This document shows positions 11,567 through 22,358 of a stretch of 64,000 bases of DNA, piece by piece. Both the position numbers and the translations under genes were made by a program. This DNA comes from Pyrus communis (Eukaryota; Streptophyta; Magnoliopsida; Rosales; Rosaceae), in NCBI RefSeq assembly GCF_963583255.1, contig NC_084815.1, forward strand, positions 4,281,056 through 4,345,055. The letters are read 5' to 3'. The first letter of the stretch is position 1, and every line of letters begins with the position of its first letter. The notes under the pieces were generated by a model. The model saw only the letters and a program-made list of their open reading frames with translations. It was not told the origin of the DNA and made no database searches.

Positions 11567-12317
11567 GGCGTCACCTCTTGATTCTTCTTGATTATTTTTG
11601 GCTCCACAATGCATACATCACACCTCGTAGATCATTTTTATAAAATATTAGCCAAATCGGAAATATTTGAGATCTTTTTTTAGTTCAAAGAAATTGACGA
11701 ACACTTTATTCTTTAAGAAACAATAAAATTTTATCATGATAGTTAAATAGGCAAATAATTTCGGTTGAATTTATAAATCGAAACTTACAAAATAGACAGT
11801 TTAGATCATTGAAATTCGATATAAATTAAACGTCCCTCCTCTCAAACCAAATGGATAAAATAATGCTTTCACGAGACTGAAGTGAAGGTATACTTTGTCT
11901 GCAAGGCCGTAGTTTATTAATTAAATCAAGCATGGCTAGTCCTACCAAACAAAACTGCAATATTTGTAATATTAGTAAATACGAATTTATAATTTAGGAA
12001 AACCATGCATATAACTATGCATGTCATCTTATACAAATACAAGTAATATCACGTTTTCTTAATTTTCATTTTAATTTGAGGATATGATAGAGAGATCAGC
12101 TGTTTAAATTAAATTTTATAAATCATATAACATGATTGTTGATGATTAAATTATTACTTAAATATTAATTAACGTAATTATTTTATGTTACAATATATCA
12201 CAAACACCTCGTACTTAATTACTAATGGAGTTTTGGCATGCTGGCCCTTTGTTTAGAAAGTCAAAAGCCTTCCATTTTGCTTTTGCTTTTTATCACTTTC
12301 TCCGAGTTTTTTGAATT

Positions 12318-12731
12318 CCTATTTAGACGTAAATGAGCAATTCAATTTGTAGGGGACTTTTTTTTTTCATACATTAAATGCCAAACATATCCTTTTTTTC
12401 GATGAAACAATAGCGGTTGCATTAGAATTTTAAGAAATGATATTTTAACATTTTGCTTTTTCCTTTATTTAACGAAAAATCATATTTTTATAATAAAAGT
12501 CAATCATGATACTATTCATTTTACTCATTATTTTGTCATTTTCATTAAAGCTCAAAGTTTTTAAGTCATTTTCATTAATTTTTTCGTTTTTTTTATTATT
12601 CCTATTTAGATGTAAATGAGCAATCCAATTTGTAGGGGATTTTTTTTTTCATAAATTAAATGCCAAACATACCCATTTTTTCAATGAAACAATAGCGGTT
12701 GAATTAGAATTTTAAGAAATGATATTTTATT
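12318..12731. repeat. Internal ~130-bp direct duplication within the first unit
   Basis: 12318-12445 and 12599-12731 are near-identical (words AATAGCGGTTG and CAATTTGTAGGGGA). A GAAAAATCATATTTTT-type MITE-like piece sits between them. Only one copy is present in the second large unit. Confidence 0.7.
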
Positions 12732-12929
12732 TGAGCTTCAAATCAAGAGGGTATTAATTCTAAGATATTGTTCAGAATAAATCTCACGTTTATAGGAGAT
12801 AGACCTTATATGTGCTTACAAGTATTTATGATGCTCTCCATATTACCAATTAAAACCTCAACTTCTTCAAATACCCTCAAACTAAAATGACTCTTGAATA
12901 AAAAAAAAAATATAAAGTTTTAACAAAAC

Positions 12930-13062
12930 ACTCTCAGTACTGTTCACTTTTAACGAAAAACCACATTTTTACCTTTATCTGGTACTATTCACTACACTTT
13001 ATTTGTCATTTTTCATTAAAACTTTTTTTTTTAACTTTTCGTTAGTTTTCCTTAAAAAATAA
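12930..13062 (+). mobile_element. MITE copy (AACGAAAAACCACATTTTT family)
   Basis: The core 'ACTGTTCACTTTTAACGAA' and the tail 'TTTTCGTTAGTTTTCCTT' are shared with copies at 12440-12600 (diverged), 15172-15320 (inverted) and about 23620-23710 (partial). I recall the family as abundant in apple. Confidence 0.55.
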
Positions 13063-14844
13063 GCAACCTGACAATTTAATAGCCACCACATTGGTTGATG
13101 TGTCAAAGCATGACAAGCATCAAACGAACACAACTAGCACTCAAAAGCTAAAAGAACTTTAGTCATGGCAACTTGAAATTCAATCGTTTCATAATTCGTC
13201 ACATGGGCTGCAAGTTGTTTGGATAGTGCGAGCTTGGCAAGAAATGATGCTTAATTTTTGTGATGTGAGTTTTTTAATTGTTAGTGCAGCTTTTGTCGTT
13301 GTTATATGAATCATACACGCTTACTGTTCAATTATAAACAAATACAGCCTCTATTAGAGATGTACATATGTAATATATATAAATATATAGGAAGCCCTTT
13401 AAGTGAAGAGATCTCTATTTTTTTTTTTTTTTATAAAAATGGAAACTATTTGTGAAGCCCATACAATATCGTATTTCAACGATCTGAACCTTCTATTTTT
13501 CAACTATGCACGTCATCTTATACAAGTAATATCACGTTTTCTTAATTTTCACCTTAATTTGAGGGTATTATATATAGACCAACTATTTAAATCAAATTTT
13601 ATAAATCATATAACGCGATTGTTGATGATGAAATTATTACTTAAATATTAATTAATGTGATTATTTTCTGTTACATTATATCACAAACACCTCCTACTAA
13701 ATTACTAAGGGAGTTTTGGCATGCCGGCCCTTTGTTTAGAAAGTCAAAAGCCTTACATTTTGCTTTTGCTCTGTATCACTTTCTCCGAGTTTTTTTAATT
13801 CCTATTTCGACGTAAATGAGCAATTCAATTTGTAGGGGATTTTTATTTTTTTTTTTTCATAAATTAAATGCCAAACGTACCCTTTTTTTTCGATGAAACA
13901 ATAGCGGTTGCATTAGAATTTTAAGAAATGATATTTTATTTGAGCTTCAAATCAAGAGGGTATTAATTCTAAGATATTATTGAGAATAAATTTCACCTTT
14001 ATAGAGGATGGATCTTATATGTGCTTATAAGTAATTGTGATACTCTTCATATTACCAATTAAAACCTCAACTTCTTCAAATATCCTCAAACTAAAAAGAC
14101 TCTTGAATAAAAAAAAAGCAACCTGACCAATTTAAGAGCCACCACATTGGTTGAAGTGTCAAAGCACAACAAGCATCAAACAAACACAACCAGCACTCAA
14201 AAGCTAAAAGAACTTTAGTCATGGCAACTCGAAATTTAATCATTTTATAATCCGTCACATGGGCTACATGTTGTTTGGATAGTGCGAACTTGGCTAAAAA
14301 TGATGCTTAATTTTTGTGATGTGAGTTTTTTAATTGTTAGTGTAGCTTTTGTCGTTGTTATATGAATCATACACGCTTACTATTCAATTATAAACAAATA
14401 CAACCTCTATAAGATATGTACATATGTAATATATAAATATATAGGAAGCCCCTTAAAGGAAGAGATCTCTAATTTTTTTTTTTTAATAAAAATGGAAACT
14501 AGTTGTGGAGCTTATACCACATTGTACTTTAATGATCCGAACCGTCTGTTTTCCAAGTTACACCTCATCGATCATTTTTGCAAAATATTAGGTAAATTAG
14601 AAATATTTGAGACATCTAATTGAGTTTAAAGAAATTGACGAACACTTTATTTTATAAGAAACAATGAAATTTCATCGTGATAATTAAATAGACAAATGAT
14701 TTCGGATTAAATTGAATTTTTGCAGATGATCTTTGAATTGAGATTTATAAAATAGATGGTTCGGATATTTGAAATTCGACGTGAAGTGAACTCTACAACT
14801 AATCTTCATTTTTACCCAAAAATAGGAATTCCTTTGATAAAAGG

Positions 14845-14890
14845 CCTATATATATATATATATCTATATGTATGTATGTATGTATGTATA
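14845..14890. repeat. (TA)n-(TATG)n microsatellite
   Basis: A TA run is followed by about five TATG units. Confidence 0.9.
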
Positions 14891-15171
14891 CTATGTGGTC
14901 CAAATAATTCCATTGTCTGCATAAAGATTTTTATATAACCACTTGCAAATTATTTGCGTCGAATGTCGATCCAGCATACCCTGCAAGTCTGCAACAACAT
15001 CATGTATAATATATGATGCTAATATAATAATAAATATATGACTTTATAAAAAAAATTAAAAATTATTACCGACGTAATGGACACAGATCTTTGGGGCCGG
15101 AGTTGACGCGTCTGTTGATAAGTCCAGTCAAGCCCACCTTCATGTGTACGGATTCTCACTCTCGTAGGAAA

Positions 15172-15320
15172 ATTAATGAAAAAAATTTATTAACTTTGAG
15201 ATTGGATGAAAATGATAAAATAAAAACGAAAATAAATAGTATCATGATTGACTTTTTAATATAAAATTGTGGTTTTTCGTTCAAATGAATAGTACCGAGA
15301 ATTTTTCGTTAAAATTCTCA
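15172..15320 (-). mobile_element. MITE copy, inverted relative to 12930-13062
   Basis: It reads GGAAAATTAATGAAAAAAAT at the left and TTTTTCGTTAAAATTCTC at the right, with the diagnostic GTGGTTTTTCGTTCAAATG core on this strand. Confidence 0.55.
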
Positions 15321-15446
15321 TAATCTTATTACCTCAATAATTAACACATTGATGTGTAAACCACTGTCTTAAACAGTAATACTAAACCATTTAATTGCAA
15401 CAAAATCTACAACCAACGCATGTTTTTGTAAATAATTTACATTATG

Positions 15447-15668
15447 TTCCATTTGGTAGTCTAGATGGGATTAAGTCTTGCAGGTACTTACAAGATATGA
15501 CTAATAACTCATGTATAACGCTAGGTTAGATAACCCACTTCAGTGGATTTAAAACCCATCTTGTTAGTCTTGTCCATCTCAAATTTGAACACAACAAACA
15601 ATGGATTAGACTCAAGTCCATTTTAATTAGTCAAAACATATATTATCTAGCCTACCAAACGGGTGCTT
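15447..15668. mobile_element. hAT-like MITE, ~220 bp
   Basis: The left end CATTTGGTAGTCTAGAT and the right end ATCTAGCCTACCAAACG are imperfect inverted repeats around a non-coding interior. The target duplication is not clear. Confidence 0.45.
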
Positions 15669-16062
15669 GACAGTGAGAAAAAGTCCATGGTTTTGCATGG
15701 GCGAAGAAATTGTGAATGCAAATAAACTTAGGTCCAATACAATGTATGAATTAAAATTGTTGGAATTTGACTCCTTCAAATATGAGACCTTCCTGTGTAT
15801 GATTCAGAAGGAAACTATATAGAGAGCTTTGTCCCTTGACATGGTTTGATACCTTCATCACAATCCCTCTCTCAAGATGATAGAACATGATGAATCCGTT
15901 AAAATGACAATTATGGTTTTTGTTTTAGTGTTTATCAAGTTTAATAGTAGCGTAAATAATCAAGAATGATATTGTAATGTTCAATATCCCACTCATAAAA
16001 CTGTACTTTGTAAATGAGATTCTAAGCATACATCATTATCATTTGATTTTATTTTATGTAAA

Positions 16063-16510
16063 GAGAAAATTGTAGAATTGGTCTCTCAACTTCAATTCAG
16101 TTGGAGTAATGATCATTCAACTAAAAATCCATGACTATTGGTCCCTAAACTCATCAAAACGTGCATATATAATCATTTTTGTCAACTCCGTTAGAATTCC
16201 ATCAAAATGACTCATGTTGGAATAACTATCACTACAATTGCATTAAAGTTAAGCGATCATTGCTCCACTTGGATTAAAGTTGCAAGATCATTGCTACAAT
16301 TTTTTTTCATTTCGCTTTTCATATTTGCCCTTTGATTCAGCCTCATGTGAGTGACATATGACTATTATGACAGGAGTTCTAATGGAGTTGACGAAAATGA
16401 CCGTAGCGGTATGTTTTGATGAGTTAAAGGACATATGGTCATGAATTTTTTGTTGAAAGAATATTACTCCAAATAGGTTAAAGTTGGCAGATCATTACTA
16501 CAATTTCCTC
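16063..16510. mobile_element. MULE-like foldback element, 448 bp, ~140-bp TIRs
   Basis: The left arm from GAGAAAATTGTAG and the right arm (inverted GAGGAAATTGTAG) match over about 140 bp, including CTCATCAAAACGTGC / CTCATCAAAACATAC. Flanks TTATGTAAA (16054-16062) and TTATATAAA (16511-16519) form a 9-bp target duplication with one mismatch. Confidence 0.7.
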
Positions 16511-16519
16511 TTATATAAA

Positions 16520-18239
16520 CGTTATAGTACATTAGAGCAACTTATATAATTTTTGTACACATTTTTATATTATTAGCACCGAACGCAGAAGTGATAAAAC
16601 ATGCATATCGTTTAATTCATACTTGTTCATATATTAGTTGCTATTTTTTGTTTTGGATTAAAGTAACAACAGAAAAATCACACAACATCGTTTAAGAACA
16701 TTTTAATTCCAAACAAGGGCACAAATCCATTTACTAGATTCCTAAATTTCTATCTCTCATCAAACAGCCAACAATTGGCGTTGGTGACCCCAAATTCTCA
16801 AAACCCTAAAATGTGACCGTGATTCCAATCTAAAATCCAAGCCCTAGGTTGTGTCCGCTCTGTCACCGTCGCTTATGGACCGTCCAATCCAAACGCGTAA
16901 CCTCCTGGCCTCCACACAATGAAGAAGGAAACTGACCTTTGACTCACCGTCTGGTCCGTTAGTGAAAATTTTGAGGGTCCCACGCGGCAAGTGATAAACG
17001 TTTAAATTAGGGATTTGGATAATTTCTAGAGCCCTAGAGCCCAGAGAGGTTCTTTCTGATCAATACAGATGGGCAATTGAATTTTTATAAAATAGCTATA
17101 AGTATTATAATTTTAAAAAGATTTTTTATTTGTAATTCAATGATCCATATATATTGGTCAGAGAATCCTCTTTTTGGGCTCCGAGAGGATCCAAACGTTT
17201 AAATGAAGAGACCATTTAGAAGTTGTGAACCGCATGCACAAGGACTCCACTTTCAAACCCAAGGGTATCAAATTTAGTAAACATTCTCAATATTACAGTT
17301 TCTGCCACCGCTCTGGATGTTTATTTAATTATTTTTAGGGTTAAGAAACCTTTCGATCATTGTGTCTTTAATTTAGTCAATTTCGGAAACTTTAAGTTAA
17401 ATATGTATGGAATTATTTATTTACTAAGAAAAAATTAATAATATTATATATTATATATTTTCTGTCAAAAAATAGATTTGTGAAATTAAAAGTTATATTA
17501 GAAAGCTAACGAAATTCGAATCCACATCAGAATACAACAACAATATTTATTTCCATCACTTTGATAGAGAGCCATTTGCCAAATTAAAGATGTTTATTCA
17601 AAAATTGTATTTCAACAAATAAAAAATAAAAAAAATGAACCCCAAGCCGTGGCCTTCCTCTTCTCCTTCCCTCCACGAGCCCCCCATCGCCTCCGTGCCG
17701 TCGAATTGCAGTTGCGACATAGAAATTGACAAATGTCCATTTCGTAAATTAGAAGGTGGGGAAGGTGGGCCCGAGGTTTTTCATCGTATTTTCTTTTCTT
17801 AATTTTATTGTTAAACTAATTTTTTAATATTACATGAATATTTTAATACATTTTAACATAAAGTTAAATGAAGTTAAATAATTTATGGAAAACTAATAAA
17901 AAATCCAATAAAACTTTCCTTTTAATCATCAGGACAAAATTTTGCAAAAATGCCAATCCTGCCCTTCACACATATAGACAAGATTGCTTAAGCAATGTTC
18001 ACAACAAAGTTCACATGACTTCACTAAAGAATACATCCAAAAGAAGAGAAAAGAAGGCTGACACTTTCAGATTACATTGGAATACAAAAACTAAGGTGGC
18101 AAATATTGTAGCCACCAAGACAACATGGATTCACATGACCTTCATTAAAGCAAAGAAGTTAGCTAGCTTCGAGAAATAGTGTTGACAGTTTTCAGAAACA
18201 GTGTGCTGTCATTACCCAAAAAAGTTTTAAATAGATGAA
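16520..18239. other. Gene-free spacer
   Basis: A GC-richer patch at 16790-17040 contains AAACCCTAAAA (telo-box-like) but no supported exon. The 103-codon open frame at 17868-18179 is Lys/Asn-rich without a known domain. It may be the region upstream of the pararetroviral promoter. Confidence 0.4.
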
Positions 18240-18272
18240 AAATTATTTTGTTGTTTTAGGAATTAGGTTTTG

Positions 18273-18280
18273 TATATAAG
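18273..18280 (+). promoter_or_regulatory. TATA box of the pararetroviral promoter
   Basis: TATATAAG lies about 205 bp before an AATAAA signal and 570 bp before the primer-binding site, a plausible pregenomic-RNA promoter geometry. Confidence 0.55.
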
Positions 18281-18478
18281 GGAGTTTTTGCTCCCATGCA
18301 AAACACACCTCTAGCTCAACATCTCTCAACACCTCAACACCTCACAACTTCTCAATACCTCTCAACATCTCAACACCCTACTCTCACCATCTTCATAGTC
18401 TCAAGCAGCCATAGTCTTCATAGCATCCTTGTAAACACTTTCTTGTAAACAATTATCTTTGTAAACATTTTATATATC

Positions 18479-18484
18479 AATAAA
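18479..18484 (+). terminator. Poly(A) signal AATAAA (pararetroviral leader)
   Basis: AATAAA follows the TATA box by about 200 bp. In plant pararetroviruses the signal lies downstream of the transcript start and is bypassed on the first passage. Confidence 0.45.
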
Positions 18485-18841
18485 AGTTCAAATGTACATA
18501 TTCAAGCAATCTCCAAGTCTTAAGTGAGTTTTCTTTTCTTTCTTTAGTGTGTTTGTTTAATTAAGACTTCTAGTCCAAAACAAGGAAACACTTTTGTAGT
18601 TATATTATTAACCTGTTAAATTGACGATCATACTTTGTTTCATCACTCTGTTATAGTTGAATGCTTACCATACAAATAACTGGACATTAACCAGGGTACC
18701 TCTAAGTTTAGTCGTTAAGGCCTTATACTTGTACTGTGAGTGGCCTTCATGCTGAAGCATGTCGAGTTCCATGTGCAAGGTTTTAAGTTTAGTTGTTATA
18801 ATGGCCATTCGACTATTTTTTTAGAGCTTGCTGTGTGAATT

Positions 18842-18854
18842 TGGTATCAGAGCC
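18842..18854 (+). other. tRNA-Met primer-binding site
   Basis: TGGTATCAGAGCC is complementary to the 3' end of initiator tRNA-Met, the primer for reverse transcription in plant pararetroviruses and many LTR elements. Confidence 0.8.
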
Positions 18855-18946
18855 AAGTTTAGTATTTTAATAGTATAATTATAATAGTAAAGTACCTTGA
18901 GGACGGAAGTCATTGATACAATTGATATCACATTTGTTTATTTTGT

Positions 18947-19777
18947 ATGAAAAATAGATATTATTGTCCTTGTAGACCTTTTCAACCACAACCACCAGGT
19001 ATTTATTGTCCCAGACACCCCACTATAAATAACATACAGAAAAGATTAGCATACATGTCCAAAAGAATTAGCAGGACTTTGAAGAAGCAAAAGTTTTATC
19101 TTGGTTATCTTGAATATCCTTCATTTATTCGTAAATATAATAACAGAGAAGTGCAGCATAAAGTTTTAGAAGCAGAAAGAGCAACAGATCAAACTTTAGA
19201 GACCTTGAGAGAAGAAAAAGAGTTTCTAAGAAACCAGTTAGCCGTAACTTTAGAGAAGGTAGACTGTAGTTTATGATAGATTATCTTAATTTAGAAATTA
19301 GTGAGCCTTAGAAAAGAAAATTAACCTTAGACCAAAATAGTTTAATTTGTTATTTTCCATTGAAAAAGCATAATCATATTTTGCATAGTGAAGAAAATCC
19401 ACAAGCCAATAGTATTGTAGATCTTATTATTAGTCAAGCAGAAAATATAAAATTAGAAAATAATAAGCATAATCATTTGTTAAACCAGTTGTTAGAACAT
19501 TTTCAAAAAAAATTCCATAAAAATAATTAGACAAAATTTAGACTATATTACATCCCAGTTAGAAGATAATAATAAAAATATTCCAAGGTTTCCTAGCAAA
19601 AGAGAGATAAAAGAGATTGTTGATCTCATAGGTAGCAAGATGAAGCAAGTAGAACTTAGATCATTAGAAATAGTTGAGCAGCTAAAATTAGAAATTCAAA
19701 AAATTCAATTAGTACAAAAAGAGTTGAGTGAACAAGTAAATAAGTTACATAATAAAATAAATAAATTATTAGTTTAA
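18947..19777 (+). pseudogene. Badnavirus-like ORF1 remnant
   Basis: The frame opening at 18947 runs in register to the TAA at 19775-19777. It is interrupted by an in-frame TGA at 19274 and further stops soon after. The N-terminus has clustered Cys/His residues and a basic stretch. The rest is rich in Glu, Lys and Leu and looks coiled-coil, as in badnaviral ORF1 proteins, whose role is poorly known. The final TAA overlaps the next ATG by one base. It is inactive as it stands. Confidence 0.5.
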
Positions 19778-20097
19778 TGACTTATTCTAGAACTAGCAGA
19801 AAATATATCCAAGCTTTGAAAGAAATTAGTAAGTTAGATAAAAAACCAATAGGTTTAACAGATTTTTCAACACAAGTAGCTAGTAGTAATATTCCCATTA
19901 GGCAAAATAATTTAATTATTCAATTAGTTTTAAGTTTGGCTGAAAAATTAGATCAAGTTGAAGAACAAATAGCAGAAATAAACCAAGTCTTACATAAGTC
20001 ATCTTCATCACTTCCACCATCTTTGCTAGATAAATTAGAAAATTTAACTTTAAGTGCAAATAGTAATATTATAAGACCTAAGCCTAAATTCCTTTGA
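19777..20097 (+). CDS. Badnavirus-like ORF2 (virion-associated-type protein), intact frame
   Basis: The intact frame encodes 106 residues. It starts at an ATG overlapping the preceding stop (TAATG), a coupling typical of badnaviral ORF1/ORF2. The sequence has an N-terminal KYIQALKEISKLD segment, a central heptad-like helix (about residues 45-72, LSLAEKLDQVEEQIAEI) and a Ser/Pro-rich basic tail (PKPKF). Family members bind nucleic acid and associate with virions. Expression from this remnant is doubtful. Identification rests on size, position and composition rather than an alignment. Confidence 0.5.
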   Translation: MTYSRTSRKYIQALKEISKLDKKPIGLTDFSTQVASSNIPIRQNNLIIQLVLSLAEKLDQVEEQIAEINQVLHKSSSSLPPSLLDKLENLTLSANSNIIRPKPKFL

Positions 20098-20106
20098 TAA
20101 TAGAAA

Positions 20107-20284
20107 ATCAAACTCTTTAGGGAAAAAAAGAAAAGAAGTAGTTAGAGCTGAAGATATTTATCAAAATGAAGAAGAAGCACAAGAATTTATTCAAAGAGGT
20201 TTTGAGAGAACACGGAAAAATAAATATAATTTGTATCAATTAGGTTTATTTGAAAATAGAAGCAATGTTTTAGAGAGATCTTAG
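20107..20284 (+). pseudogene. Possible N-terminal fragment of the viral polyprotein frame
   Basis: A Glu/Lys/Asn-rich frame with no clear start follows the ORF2 stop and ends at a TAG about 20282. It sits where the badnaviral polyprotein should begin. The continuation is lost and ordinary AT-rich plant DNA follows. Confidence 0.35.
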
Positions 20285-20290
20285 TATCTG

Positions 20291-21249
20291 ATTATTTCCT
20301 CTTATTTTTCTTTTGGGGTAGATTTTCTAGGAGTAATTTAAACAAATTTTGGAGTTGTATTAGACCGTCTTATTCCAATTATCAAATAGACTATAAGATT
20401 TCCTCACATTCTTGTTCTACGGTTTTATTGTCGAATAATTGCTACTATAATTTTATTTTCGCCGCCTTAAGTTGACATGTGTTGTTTATAGTAAATTAAG
20501 TTTTCTTTAAAGTTTTTAATATATGCATCGATCGACAATTTTTGAATTTTGTTCATCATTCTAAACCGTACTTATTGTAACATATATAATATACCAGCAT
20601 TGACACATACAAGTCATTTGATGGGTGAATTTGGTAGACAAATCTAACACTAACATGAATGGTCAACAAGTTACTTAGGGTTAGTTTGAGATCGTGATAC
20701 TTAAAAAATAAAAAAATAAAAAAAATAAAAAGCAACTTATTAAAAAATCTAGAACATTAAATGTGTTTGGTTAAAAAAAAAAAAGTGTTTCTTTTTTAAA
20801 CTGCTGTCAATGAAAATAGAAAATAATAGAAAAGTAAAAGCATAGTTTACCATGCTTCTAAAATAGTGTGTTTTTTTTTTTTCAATCCATAGTAGTCAAT
20901 GCTCATTTAATAAATTTTTAAATGGCAAGTATACCTCTACATGTTTTACAAAATTACAATATTTGCCCCGACATTATTGTCTTTGACAATTATTATATCA
21001 CATTAGATACTATATTCTTTTTAGTCATTTAATATATTTAAGGAACTTTCATGAAAAGTGTTTGGACTAAGTTTATCTTAATAAAAAACCATGTTATAAC
21101 TTTACTTAATGAAAAAGACTTAAATTTTAATGAAAAACTCTTAAATTTTAATACAAATGACAATTTTTTTTTAATTTTAATGAAAAAGACATAATTTTAA
21201 TATTAAAAAAAAAAACTGATGTGCGGACCCGCGCCCCCCTCGTACAAAC
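20291..21249. other. Gene-free AT-rich spacer
   Basis: No supported coding sequence. Oligo-A runs and MITE-like debris (TTAGGGTTAGTTTGAGAT at about 20677) occur. Confidence 0.45.
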
Positions 21250-21420
21250 TGTTTTTGAAACTTACTACACTATTTATGAAATTTAATGGTATTACACTGT
21301 TTATGAAATTTACTACACTATTTATGAAACTTAACGATACTACATTATTTATGAAACTTAACGGTACGACATTGTTTATTAAACTTAATGATACTACACT
21401 GTTTATGAAACTTAACAGTA
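21250..21420. repeat. ~30-bp tandem repeat (TTTATGAAACTTAACGGTAC)
   Basis: About six copies of a TTTATGAAACTTAAYGRTAC-ACAYT unit are arranged head to tail. The open frames on both strands are by-products of the repeat. Confidence 0.85.
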
Positions 21421-21530
21421 GATACTTGTCCCAGATTTTCAAGTTCTTTCACCAGAATGCAATAAAAAGATAAAAATAAAAAGTAAAAAACATGATAGAG
21501 ATCAACGTCCACGTTGGTAAACTCATGCAT

Positions 21531-21814
21531 TGTGACATCCCACATCGCCCAGGGAAGTGATCCTTATATGTATATTCACATCTCTACCTAGCACGAGGCC
21601 TTTTGGGAGCTCACTGGCTTCGGGTTCTGTAGGAACTCTGAAGTTAAGCGAGAAGAGGGCTAGAGCACTCCCAGGATGGGTGACCCACTGGGAAGTTGCT
21701 CGTGAGTTCCCAAAAACAAAACCATGAGGGAATGGTAAGCCCAAAGCGGACAATATCGTGCTACGGTGGTGGAGCGGGCCCGGGAAGTGGTCCGTCCCGG
21801 GCGGGGATGTGACA
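21531..21814 (+). repeat. Cassandra 5' LTR with 5S-like domain
   Basis: AAGTTAAGCG (box A-like, 21641-21650) and GGATGGGTGACC (box C, 21674-21685) match conserved internal promoter elements of plant 5S rRNA genes. This is not a functional 5S gene: the flanking stem sequences differ. Confidence 0.9.
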
Positions 21815-21817
21815 ATT

Positions 21818-21829
21818 TGGTATCAGAGC
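21818..21829 (+). other. Cassandra primer-binding site
   Basis: TGGTATCAGAGC lies 3 bases after the 5' LTR and is complementary to initiator tRNA-Met. Confidence 0.9.
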
Positions 21830-21872
21830 CTAACCCTGGTCGCATGTGTGCCGACGAAGACGTCGGGCCCCT

Positions 21873-21880
21873 AAGGGGGG
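21873..21880 (+). other. Cassandra polypurine tract
   Basis: AAGGGGGG lies 5 bases before the 3' LTR, the expected site for plus-strand priming. Confidence 0.75.
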
Positions 21881-21885
21881 TAGAT

Positions 21886-22169
21886 TGTGACATCTCACAT
21901 CGCCCAAGGGAGTGATCCTTATATGTATATTCACATCTCTACCTAGCACGACGCCTTTTGGGAGCTCACTGGCTTCGGGTTCCGTAGGAACTCCGAAGTT
22001 AAGCGAGAAGAGGGCTAGAGCACTCCCAGGATGGGTGACCCACTGGGAGGTTGCTCGTGAGTTCCCAAAAACAAAACCGTGAGGGAATGGTAAGCCCAAA
22101 GCGGACAATATCGTGCTACGGTGGTGGAGCGGGGCCGGGAAGTGATCCGACCGGGGCCGGGATGTGACA
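21886..22169 (+). repeat. Cassandra 3' LTR with 5S-like domain
   Basis: It has the same length as the 5' LTR, with roughly 15 scattered differences seen by eye. Box A-like 21996-22005, box C 22029-22040. Confidence 0.9.
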
Positions 22170-22358
22170 TGCATGGTTAATAGCTCAATACCATTACTAG
22201 AAAAATGGGTGATGAGTCCAAGGATGTTGTCAATGATGTTGCCCCACCCCTACCCCCCCCCCCCAACCATCCTAACCCACACCTAACCAACTCCTTCCCA
22301 ACCATATTGTCCCAAATGTGGTTCTGAATCGAATGGAACCCACTTCAATTTGAAATTT

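Larger units (their letters stand above)
11600..14830. repeat. Tandemly duplicated AT-rich block
   Basis: Sequence at 12001-13500 recurs in the same order and orientation at about 13501-14560, and 11600-11850 recurs at 14560-14800. Landmarks include the GCCCTTTGTTTAGAAAGTC and GCAACCTGACAATTTA words. The first copy carries an extra internal duplication and a MITE-like insert (12318-13062), explaining its greater length. No gene is recognisable. Confidence 0.75.
18240..20290 (+). mobile_element. Endogenous badnavirus-like pararetrovirus fragment (Caulimoviridae)
   Basis: In order, the plus strand carries a TATA box (18273), a poly(A) signal (18479), a methionine-tRNA primer-binding site (18842), a broken first ORF (18947-19777), a small second ORF (19777-20097) that overlaps the first stop as TAATG, and the start of another coding stretch (20107-20284). 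This is the order of the promoter-leader-ORF1-ORF2 part of badnavirus genomes. Movement protein, coat protein, protease and reverse transcriptase are absent. An LTR retroelement with the same primer site is the main alternative. Confidence 0.6.
21531..22169 (+). mobile_element. Cassandra TRIM retrotransposon, complete, 639 bp
   Basis: Two 284-bp LTRs (21531-21814, 21886-22169) start TGTGACATCY and end GGATGTGACA. They flank a 71-bp interior with the tRNA-Met primer site TGGTATCAGAGC and a purine tract. A perfect 5-bp target duplication TGCAT lies at 21526-21530 and 22170-22174. Each LTR carries a 5S-rRNA-like domain with RNA polymerase III promoter boxes, the hallmark of Cassandra. It has no protein and depends on other elements for movement. 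Confidence 0.95.

Noticed and set aside
21203..21545. Frames with repeated VVSLSFINS / TTLFMKLN
   Set aside because: By-products of a 30-bp tandem DNA repeat with no independent evidence of coding.
21601..21715. 5S rRNA gene
   Set aside because: The 5S-like boxes lie inside LTRs of a Cassandra element and the outer stem sequences do not match a genuine 5S gene.
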